This document shows positions 1 to 5,974 of a stretch of 64,000 bases of DNA, one piece after another; the first letter of the stretch is position 1, and the number at the start of each line of letters is the position of its first letter. The stretch is from positions 231,782 through 295,781 of the forward strand of contig JBKUOG010000001.1 in the NCBI GenBank assembly GCA_046957575.1. The letters are read 5' to 3'. The position numbers and the translations under genes are program-made. Under the pieces are notes generated by a model. That model was not told the origin of the DNA and searched no databases. It saw only the letters and a list, made by a program, of their open reading frames with translations. The DNA comes from UMGS1370 sp046957575. GTDB taxonomy: Bacteria > Bacillota > Clostridia > Lachnospirales > Lachnospiraceae.

Positions 1-666
1 GGTCAGGTCCATATCTAACATTGCTTCTGCCTGGAACTGTTCCCTTAAAGCTGTAGTGGATGTATGAACATTATAAAATGTTTTCATCAGAAAATCATAG
101 TCAGCCAGTTGCGCCATACTGTATGCCGGACGTTCTTCCTGAATGCCGCCCTTTGTTCCCACATCTTCCTGCCCGGTCTTTACAGCCTGTTCATTCTGTG
201 TTTTTCCTTCCTCCTTTGCCGACTCTGTGCCCTGCCCGCTTTCCTCATTTCCATATTTGGCAAGGTAGGCGTGTTCTATGTAAAACTGTCTGCTGTCCAG
301 AAAACCTTTGTAAGCCGGGTCCTGGCCTGCTGTCTGACTTTCCCTGTCTGTCTCTCTTTTTTCATAGGTATTCCAGGGGTTTAAACCATCGAAACAGGCC
401 AGTATAGAACCCTCCTCTTTTTGCTTCCCCGCCATTTTCCGACTGCTTTCATTTTCTAAAAAGCTGCGATTCCACAGCAATTCCACAAATCTTCCGGCCA
501 GGCTGCTGCCCTTTTCTGACAGGCTGACACCCTCATTTTCCCACTTTACCCTGGATTCTTCCAGCCAGTTTCTGCACTGATACAGTCCCAGCAGCGCCAG
601 AAATATGCACAGCGCTGCTAACATCCCTATCCGGATCCATTCTGCAATTGATTTCTTTCCCCGCAT
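1..666 (-). CDS. spoIIP: Stage II sporulation protein P (SpoIIP), 3' end outside window
   Basis: Only the first 222 codons are present; the gene runs off the left edge. SpoIIP is a membrane-anchored amidase/endopeptidase that works with SpoIID and SpoIIM to degrade septal peptidoglycan during engulfment. The reading frame starts MRGKKSIAEW, has one N-terminal membrane segment (about residues 11-29), then a variable, charged linker. It reaches the family's conserved entry motif YDFLMKTFYNVHTSTTA near residue 200, where the amidase domain begins. The ATG at 666 follows an AGGTCAGG-like ribosome site. It lies 53 bp downstream of gpr on the same strand, the usual clostridial gpr-spoIIP order. Identification is firm although the catalytic domain is off the window. 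Confidence 0.88.
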   Translation of the reverse strand, partial: MRGKKSIAEWIRIGMLAALCIFLALLGLYQCRNWLEESRVKWENEGVSLSEKGSSLAGRFVELLWNRSFLENESSRKMAGKQKEEGSILACFDGLNPWNTYEKRETDRESQTAGQDPAYKGFLDSRQFYIEHAYLAKYGNEESGQGTESAKEEGKTQNEQAVKTGQEDVGTKGGIQEERPAYSMAQLADYDFLMKTFYNVHTSTTALREQFQAEAMLDMDLT

Positions 667-719
667 ACCATCACCTGACCTCTTATCAAGGTATGCAGGT
701 TTGCAGGCAAAATGCACTC

Positions 720-1694
720 TTATCTTCTAAATTCCATATTTGGCAGAAATGCCCTGTGGATTCCTTCTGAAATCGTAAAGCTCAGTTCCTTGACAGTCTC
801 ATCAATATCCGGAGGAGTTACATAAAGAGGGCCAAATTCTGGCTCCAGAAGTTCCCGTATCAGGGCGTACTGCTCTTCCCCATTTCGCCCATCCAGATAA
901 TCTCCCATCCCTTTGGTACTCTTTTCTGACTGCAGGGCCTGTATCAACGCCTGAATGGTATCAAAAACAATAGCGGCAGCCCCCACCACTGTCGGCACTC
1001 CAATTGCCAGAACCGGAATTCCCAGACTTTTTTTTGTCAGCTCACACCTGTGGTTTCCCACTCCGGATCCCGGACGAATCCCCGTATCTGCCAACTGAAT
1101 GGTACATCCCAGCCTGTGCACGCTTCTGGCTGCCAGCGCATCAATAACAATCATTAAATCTGGTTTGGTTTCTTTTACCACTCCCCGGATAATCTCTGCA
1201 GTTTCCATGCCGGTCTGAGCCATGACGCCAGGCGTCACTGCGCTGAGAGAAATAAGCTTATGCTTTTCTAAAAATCCCTTCCCGTACTCCTGTTCCATGT
1301 GTCGGGTGACACATAGATTTCCAAGCACCCTGGGACCCAGGGAATCCGGTGTAACAGAGGGATTTCCCAGTCCGGCCGCCAAAATCCGGCAGGGAGGATG
1401 GCCCAGTGCGTGAACCGCCATTTTTTTAAGCTGGCGTCCCAGTTCTTCTGAAACCTGTCTGTGATAGTCTTCGTCTTTTTTCGCCATCTGAGGGGCTTCC
1501 AGAGTCATATAGGTCCCTTTCTCCTTTCCCATGGCCCTCTCTCCGGTCTCGTCTAAAATTTCTACTTTAGTCAGTTTCATCTGGCTCTCCTCCTGATACC
1601 ACTCTTTTAAGGATACGCCGGAGATTTTTTTTGCCTTGTCTTCAAATTCTTCTTTTCTTTCTACTGCCAAATCCGTTCGGATTTCAAACTGCAT
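720..1694 (-). CDS. gpr: Germination protease GPR (spore endopeptidase)
   Basis: This protein of 324 residues is the protease that cleaves small acid-soluble spore proteins at germination. Family hallmarks are the N-terminal FEIRTDLAVE, then GLGNPSVTPDSLGPRV near residues 108-123, IVIDALAARS, the DTGIRPGSGVGNHR stretch and IGVPTVVGA. GPR is made as a zymogen in the forespore and trims its own N-terminus. I chose the ATG at 1694 rather than upstream in-frame codons because it has AGGGGG eight bases upstream and gives the canonical N-terminus. The upstream region holds a lone arm of the palindromic element found elsewhere in the window. A forespore sigma promoter is expected but I could not place it confidently. 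Confidence 0.95.
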   Translation of the reverse strand: MQFEIRTDLAVERKEEFEDKAKKISGVSLKEWYQEESQMKLTKVEILDETGERAMGKEKGTYMTLEAPQMAKKDEDYHRQVSEELGRQLKKMAVHALGHPPCRILAAGLGNPSVTPDSLGPRVLGNLCVTRHMEQEYGKGFLEKHKLISLSAVTPGVMAQTGMETAEIIRGVVKETKPDLMIVIDALAARSVHRLGCTIQLADTGIRPGSGVGNHRCELTKKSLGIPVLAIGVPTVVGAAAIVFDTIQALIQALQSEKSTKGMGDYLDGRNGEEQYALIRELLEPEFGPLYVTPPDIDETVKELSFTISEGIHRAFLPNMEFRR

Positions 1695-1712
1695 AAATAG
1701 TTCCCCCTTGTA

Positions 1713-1738
1713 CATAGCTGAACTGTTACAACTGTTAC
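1713..1738. repeat. Solo arm of the palindromic mobile-repeat family
   Basis: The plus strand reads CATAGCTGAACTGTTAC followed at once by a second AACTGTTAC. This matches the terminal inverted repeat of the elements at 16439-16588 and 32004-32132 (CATGGCTGAACTGTTAC) with one difference. No partner arm is visible nearby, so it is either a relic or a chance-built half-site. It sits 19-44 bp upstream of the gpr start codon. Confidence 0.45.
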
Positions 1739-1768
1739 TATTTTTCTCAAAAAACCTGGGAATATGTA

Positions 1769-1797
1769 TTGACAATCAATTAGAAATTCGCTAGAAT
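1769..1797 (+). promoter_or_regulatory. Sigma-A type promoter for rpsT
   Basis: TTGACA at 1769-1774 and TAGAAT at 1792-1797 are separated by exactly 17 bp. The pair points at rpsT and leaves a leader of about 75 nt. Confidence 0.75.
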
Positions 1798-1881
1798 AAT
1801 AAAGTATGTTTACATTAAACTGTCCGTGTCCAGACTTTGATGGAAAACACAGAGAATATACATCTGAATGGAGGTGCTATC

Positions 1882-2145
1882 ATGGCAAACATTAAATCTG
1901 CAAAGAAGAGAATTTTAGTAAACGAGACTAAGGCTGCTAGAAACAAAGCTATCAGATCCAAGGTTAAGACTATGATTAAGAAAGTTGACGCTGCTATTGC
2001 TTCTGGTGACAAGGCTGCTGCACAGGCTGCATTATTAGCTGCAATTTCTGAGATCGACAAGGCTACCAGCAAGGGCGTATACCACAAGAATACCGCTTCC
2101 CGCAAGGTATCCCGTCTTTCCAAGGCTGTAAACGCTATGGCTTAA
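1882..2145 (+). CDS. rpsT: Small ribosomal subunit protein bS20
   Basis: This encodes an 87-residue, Lys/Ala-rich protein with the S20 N-terminus MANIKSAKKRI and the family's helical pattern. S20 binds 16S rRNA early in 30S assembly. The ATG at 1882 has GGAGG at 1870-1874; the upstream in-frame ATG codons lack this and would add a non-conserved extension. The gene is monocistronic, with a consensus promoter upstream and a strong terminator downstream, and is convergent with the sigma/anti-sigma operon. The order gpr/rpsT (divergent) is common in clostridia. Confidence 0.97.
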   Translation: MANIKSAKKRILVNETKAARNKAIRSKVKTMIKKVDAAIASGDKAAAQAALLAAISEIDKATSKGVYHKNTASRKVSRLSKAVNAMA

Positions 2146-2165
2146 TTATAAAGAATATGATCATG

Positions 2166-2208
2166 AAAACTCCTGCCGGACTGACCCGCCGACAGGAGTT
2201 TTTTTTGT
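2166..2208 (+). terminator. Rho-independent terminator of rpsT, probably bidirectional
   Basis: ACTCCTGCCGG pairs with CCGACAGGAGT across an 8-nt loop and is followed by T8. The complementary A-run lets it also serve the convergent anti-sigma operon ending at 2263. Confidence 0.9.
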
Positions 2209-2262
2209 TTTTATTGAACTTCCAATTCCCAAGGCTGTGAGCAGGAGTGTTGGGCCCCCTTC

Positions 2263-3129
2263 TTATGGAGCTTCACTCTCTCTAAGTTCAAACTCCTGGA
2301 TCCCTTCTGATCCCGGTGCAATCTCATATTTATCAAACACAATGACTGGAGAGTTATTTTGGTTGATATAAAACTTTGTATCCTCTGTAATGGATAAAAG
2401 AGGATCTTCAAAAAATGCAGCTCCTTCCTGTTCTCTTTCCCGCATCTGTTCTGCAATCTGCGTTTGGGCAGTTTCGGCATAGTTTTCCCCCAGTATATCC
2501 TTTAATCCCACCAGTTTTCCAGTTTCTAAGTCAAAGTTATAATACCGGCTTGCAAAACCTGCGCTGTTCCAGTTTTCTGATCCCATAATTTCCAGCGATA
2601 AATACCGATCTGTCTGGCTTTTTACTTCATACCAGACCTTCACTTCCAGGTTGTGCGCCTCCCACTCTTCTTTGGTGCCTCCTGTGTCTAAAAATGCCTG
2701 GCGATATTCTTCTGCATGTTCAACCCCTTTGTCTGCGAATTTTTCACACAGCCTGTGAATTTCTTCATTGACAGAGGTTTCCAAATCGCCAAACTCTTCG
2801 GAAATCATATCAATACTCGGAATATCCACTGCAAGTTTCAGATCCTCTGTCTCTGTCTCATAGGAGCGGAAAGTTAAAACCCTCGCCACTGCCCCGATTA
2901 CCGGAATATCTTTTGCCGCCTCTGCAAATGTTACGCTGGTATTTAATCCCACTGTAAACATCACAACCAGAAGCGCCGCTGCTGCCCCGTATCTGCTACA
3001 CCAAAACAGCACTTTCTTTTTCTTTCTCTGTTCATCGGATTTCCTGATTTCTGTCAGAATACGTTTAGAAAGTTCATCCGGAACTGTAATTTCTTCATAT
3101 TTTTTTCTTGCATCCTCAATTCGTCTCAT
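2263..3129 (-). CDS. RsiV-like anti-sigma factor (DUF3298-type)
   Basis: This 288-residue membrane protein has a short cytoplasmic N-terminal region that would hold the sigma factor. One transmembrane segment follows (about residues 46-66), then the family linker AKDIPVIGAVARVLTF and an extracellular DUF3298-like domain ending in VIVFDKYEIAPGSEGIQEF. In Bacillus RsiV this outer domain binds lysozyme and signal peptidase then cuts at the membrane exit; a plausible AEAA cleavage region is present here. The ATG at 3129 has AAAGGAGG and overlaps the sigma gene stop (ATGA), so the two are probably translationally coupled. The lysozyme ligand is inferred from the family only. Confidence 0.82.
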   Translation of the reverse strand: MRRIEDARKKYEEITVPDELSKRILTEIRKSDEQRKKKKVLFWCSRYGAAAALLVVMFTVGLNTSVTFAEAAKDIPVIGAVARVLTFRSYETETEDLKLAVDIPSIDMISEEFGDLETSVNEEIHRLCEKFADKGVEHAEEYRQAFLDTGGTKEEWEAHNLEVKVWYEVKSQTDRYLSLEIMGSENWNSAGFASRYYNFDLETGKLVGLKDILGENYAETAQTQIAEQMREREQEGAAFFEDPLLSITEDTKFYINQNNSPVIVFDKYEIAPGSEGIQEFELRESEAP

Positions 3130-3617
3130 ATTGAATCCTCCTTTATCCACACTTTTAACGCCTGAAGGCCCCGGTATAACTTTGCCTTTACAGTATTCAA
3201 ATTCATCTCTGTAATCTCTGCGATTTCCTTCAGCGTCAGATCTTCATAAAATCTCAGCTTGATAATTGTCTGTGTTTCTGTATCCAGATTATTAATCTGC
3301 TCATACAAATCATCCTGGACGTCAAACCTCCTTTCCTCATACACGCCTTCTCCATCCGTATTATTTTTTAACCAGTCCTGCCTCTTCTTTTCTTTTAGTA
3401 AACGAAGACTTTCATTTACAATAATGCGATACACCCATGTGCGAACGGCGTTTTCGTTTTGAATCTCTTTATAGTGCTCCAGTATTTTGCAAACAGCATT
3501 CTGCACTGCGTCCAGCGCATCCTCCTGATTTCTGGTGTAACTGTAGGCCAGCCTGTAAAATTTGTTTTGTTTTTCCACAATGTACTCTTTTATAACCTGA
3601 TAAAAATCTTCTCTCAT
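3126..3617 (-). CDS. ECF-family RNA polymerase sigma factor (SigV-like)
   Basis: This is a 163-residue sigma-70 factor with regions 2 and 4 only. Region 2 contains YRLAYSYTRNQEDALDAVQ and VRTWVYRIIVNESL; region 4 contains LRFYEDLTLKEIAEI followed by a recognition helix in MNLNTVKAKLYRGL. It is cotranscribed and overlaps with an RsiV-like anti-sigma gene, so it probably controls an envelope-stress regulon. The second in-frame ATG (3617) is favoured because AGAGGGG lies just upstream; the ATG at 3623 is the alternative. Assignment to the SigV subgroup relies mainly on the partner. Confidence 0.88.
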   Translation of the reverse strand: MREDFYQVIKEYIVEKQNKFYRLAYSYTRNQEDALDAVQNAVCKILEHYKEIQNENAVRTWVYRIIVNESLRLLKEKKRQDWLKNNTDGEGVYEERRFDVQDDLYEQINNLDTETQTIIKLRFYEDLTLKEIAEITEMNLNTVKAKLYRGLQALKVWIKEDSI

Positions 3618-3641
3618 TTTCATCCCCTCTTACGCCTTTCT

Positions 3642-3670
3642 ATTATATAGATTCTTACTGCCTGTGAAAA
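3642..3670 (-). promoter_or_regulatory. Possible promoter for the sigma/anti-sigma operon
   Basis: On the minus strand TTTTCA (3665-3670) and TATAAT (3642-3647) are 17 bp apart. The -10 is perfect and the -35 is weak. ECF operons often also carry an autoregulatory promoter, which I could not identify. Confidence 0.45.
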
Positions 3671-3683
3671 GTTGCAGAGCAGT

Positions 3684-3869
3684 AAAAAAGAATCTCGTTT
3701 GCGAGATTCTCCGCCTGCGGCGGGTCGCCATAGCAACATCATTCTATTCCGCCGCAGACATTGGCTCACTTAGCGAAGTTTACGAGCTTAGTGAACAAGC
3801 CCTCTTAGAGTTGCGTTCCTCGCGGAGTGTTTTTTATTGCATAGGAAGCAATTTCCTACGCAATAAAAA
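3684..3869 (-). ncRNA. Four-hairpin structured intergenic element (candidate small RNA or repeat)
   Basis: Read on the minus strand, this 186-nt stretch forms successive stems. A 17-bp outer hairpin (3831-3847 with 3853-3869) has one wobble. TCACTAAGC pairs with GCTAAGTGA with one mismatch (3766-3794). A perfect 9-bp CTGCGGCGG/CCGCCGCAG pair lies at 3715-3757. A terminator-like AGAATCTCG-CAAA-CGAGATTCT ends in a T-run at 3684-3688. No convincing coding frame exists here. The layout suggests a terminated small RNA, or a short interspersed repeat, lying between the MATE terminator and the sigma-operon promoter. I found no second copy in the window. Confidence 0.4.
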
Positions 3870-3892
3870 AACCGGATACCACTGGTATCCGG
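3863..3892 (-). terminator. Terminator of the tetR-MATE operon
   Basis: On the minus strand CCGGATACC-AGT-GGTATCCGG is followed by TTTTTTATTG. It is a perfect 9-bp stem just after the MATE stop codon. Confidence 0.9.
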
Positions 3893-3905
3893 CACATTAT
3901 TTTTC

Positions 3906-5285
3906 TTATAGCTTTGCCATATGTTCTGACGCTGTTTTTTTCATATTTTTCACCGAGAAGATACAGACAATAAGAGTCAGCACATCGGCTGCCGGCTGTG
4001 AAAGGTAAATTCCGGTTATGCCAAAGAATCTCGGAAGAATCATAATAAAGGGAACATAAAACAGTCCCTGACGGATTAAAGATAAGAATACTCCATATCC
4101 AGACGCACCGATGGTCTGATACGTAATGGTCATCATGTAGCACAATCCGAAAGCCGGATACAAAATAACCTGCGAGCTTAACAGCCATCTCCCGTAATCC
4201 ACAATTACCGGATTCTGGTTAAACAAAAGAATCAGAGGCTTAGCCAGCAAAATATAAACGGCTGCTACCAGCACTGTTAAAATCAAAGAACCTTTCAAGG
4301 CAAACCGCACTGACTGATGGAATCGATCTTCATCTTTTGCTCCGAATGCAAACGCTGCTACTGGCTGATATCCCTGCATAAATCCCATAACTACATAACT
4401 GCCGATTAAAATCAATCTCTGAACTACTCCATAAGCAGCAATAATTTCATCCGACTGAGGAAGAGACGCAGCCGCAATATTGGTCAGTGAAGCTGCTACA
4501 GACAAACAAATCTGTATGATAGCAGTTGGAATTCCAATGGCTGCAACTGTTTTTATCAGTTTCCAACTGGGTTTAAACGCTTTTGCCTTTATCTTGATGA
4601 TTGATTTTCCGCTTGCATAAAACCATACCAGGATAAAAAAGGTGACAAACTGAGAAACTGTGGTCGCTAAAGATGCGCCTTCTACTCCCATGTTCAGTCC
4701 CCAATCAAACATAAAAATCGGATCTAACACGACATTGAGCAGCGCTCCGGTAATCACTGCAACAGAAGAAATCTTTACGGACGATTCCGCTCTGGCCGCA
4801 CAATTCATGCTCTGAGCCGGCAAATTGGCCAGCGCTGCCACAAACATCCAAAATGCATAGTCTTTGGCAAGAGGAAGGGATGCTTCCGATGCTCCAAAGG
4901 CCCTCATCAGCGGTTCAATAAAAATAATTCCGCCAATACACAATGTAATGCCAATCACCACTGAAATTCCAATAATTGTTGTAACTGTCCGACTGGCTTC
5001 CTCCTGATCTCCGCTTCCCAGTTGGCGCCCTGCCAGCACTGCCGCACCTGCTGCAAAAATATTTTCAATAGATACCATAATCAGCAGCAGTGGAACGGTA
5101 ACGCCGACTGCTGTCAGCGCAATATCTGAATGCAGCATTCCAATATATGCGGTATCTACCAGATTGTACACTGCTTTGGCAAGCAGTGCCAAGGTAGCGG
5201 GAACCGCCAGTTTCACAATCGCCTTCGATGGCTCCATGGCTCCTAAAACCGTTGTTGTACTTTTTGTGTTCTCCATAATATTCAT
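3906..5285 (-). CDS. MATE-family multidrug/sodium antiporter
   Basis: This 459-residue protein has about twelve predicted membrane segments and the two-lobed MATE pattern. The N-lobe contains PSKAIVKLAVPATLALLAKAVYNLVD and VLAGRQLGSGDQEEA; the C-lobe contains the equivalent GFMQGYQPVAAFAFGA. MATE proteins expel cationic compounds using ion gradients. The start at 5285 overlaps the tetR stop codon (ATGA), so both are one operon. A second ATG at 5276 is possible. The regulator and tandem operators upstream imply drug- or metabolite-induced expression; the substrate cannot be read from sequence. Confidence 0.9.
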   Translation of the reverse strand: MNIMENTKSTTTVLGAMEPSKAIVKLAVPATLALLAKAVYNLVDTAYIGMLHSDIALTAVGVTVPLLLIMVSIENIFAAGAAVLAGRQLGSGDQEEASRTVTTIIGISVVIGITLCIGGIIFIEPLMRAFGASEASLPLAKDYAFWMFVAALANLPAQSMNCAARAESSVKISSVAVITGALLNVVLDPIFMFDWGLNMGVEGASLATTVSQFVTFFILVWFYASGKSIIKIKAKAFKPSWKLIKTVAAIGIPTAIIQICLSVAASLTNIAAASLPQSDEIIAAYGVVQRLILIGSYVVMGFMQGYQPVAAFAFGAKDEDRFHQSVRFALKGSLILTVLVAAVYILLAKPLILLFNQNPVIVDYGRWLLSSQVILYPAFGLCYMMTITYQTIGASGYGVFLSLIRQGLFYVPFIMILPRFFGITGIYLSQPAADVLTLIVCIFSVKNMKKTASEHMAKL

Positions 5286-5899
5286 CCCTGCTTTCTGTTT
5301 ACAATTCCATACAGTAAAATATCTGCTGCTCTTTTGCAGCTTTCTTCATGATTTTCAAATTCCCGGCCAGCCCCTTCTGCCCTCTGGTAATTGGCATGGA
5401 AAAAGTCCTGAAACTGCCGGAATATTTCGATTGCTTCCGCTTTTGTAATGCCTGGCCGCAATTCAATTGGTTCCAGCAGTCGTTCCAATATCTGCGCATT
5501 CATCCTGTCAAAGTCCTTCCTGCACTCCTGTATCTGAAAGCTCAGATGCACTGGCGGTGTGATCACTGCTTCGCAGAAAATCCGCTGATAAACCGGATAC
5601 TTTTCAAAAAAGGCCATTCTGATATTAAAATACTGCTCCAGTTGATAGGAATCACTTCCTTCTGCTGCCTGCATATTCTCTCTGATAAATTCTGTAAGAA
5701 GTGTAAAACATTCTCTGACACATGCCAGAAAAAGGTCATCTTTTGTGTCAAAATAGTGATACAGAATTCCCTTTGAGATATCTTTTTCACCACAAATTGT
5801 ATTGACCGAACTAGCCCCGTATCCCTTGACTGAAAATTCCATCAATGCGCTGTCCATAATCCTGCGCCGCATCTGCTGATTTTTCTCTTCCCGCTTCAT
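5282..5899 (-). CDS. TetR/AcrR-family transcriptional repressor of the MATE operon
   Basis: This is a 205-residue one-domain-DNA-binding regulator. The N-terminal helix-turn-helix is typical: RRRIMDSALMEFSVKGYGA, then SVNTICGEKDISKGILYHYF (about residues 12-50), followed by the usual DLFLACV. The C-terminal ligand domain is variable. The gene is promoter-proximal in a two-gene operon with a MATE exporter and overlaps it by four bases. Two palindromes flank its -10/-35 region, indicating autorepression relieved by an exported ligand. Confidence 0.9.
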   Translation of the reverse strand: MKREEKNQQMRRRIMDSALMEFSVKGYGASSVNTICGEKDISKGILYHYFDTKDDLFLACVRECFTLLTEFIRENMQAAEGSDSYQLEQYFNIRMAFFEKYPVYQRIFCEAVITPPVHLSFQIQECRKDFDRMNAQILERLLEPIELRPGITKAEAIEIFRQFQDFFHANYQRAEGAGREFENHEESCKRAADILLYGIVNRKQG

Positions 5900-5917
5900 A
5901 TCCTCACCTCGATATAT

Positions 5918-5933
5918 TAGACCACTTGGTCTA
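5918..5933. promoter_or_regulatory. Operator 1 for TetR-family repressor
   Basis: TAGACCACTTGGTCTA is an inverted repeat with arms TAGACCA/TGGTCTA, located between the promoter and the tetR start codon. A related second site lies 37 bp away, about 3.5 helical turns. Confidence 0.7.
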
Positions 5934-5942
5934 TTTTTTTAC

Positions 5943-5971
5943 ACTATAGCACAATTAGACTAATTGGTCAA
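5943..5971 (-). promoter_or_regulatory. Promoter of tetR-MATE operon, overlapped by operator 2 (5955-5971)
   Basis: On the minus strand TTGACC (5966-5971) and TATAGT (5943-5948) have 17-bp spacing. The -35 and spacer are covered by TTAGACTAATTGGTCAA, a second palindrome related to operator 1. Binding there would block RNA polymerase. The comEC stop codon is only 4 bp upstream of the -35. Confidence 0.75.
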
Positions 5972-5974
5972 TAT

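Noticed and set aside
60..407. Plus-strand open frames of about 110 codons near the left edge
   Set aside because: They are antisense to spoIIP, whose minus-strand frame is conserved and continuous; they lack ribosome sites.
1815..2123. Minus-strand open frame opposite rpsT
   Set aside because: It is a shadow of the conserved bS20 gene with an artificial hydrophobic composition.
3664..4008. Plus-strand frame of 114 codons over the structured element
   Set aside because: It runs through the hairpins and the MATE terminator into antisense of the MATE gene; no ribosome site or conserved motif.
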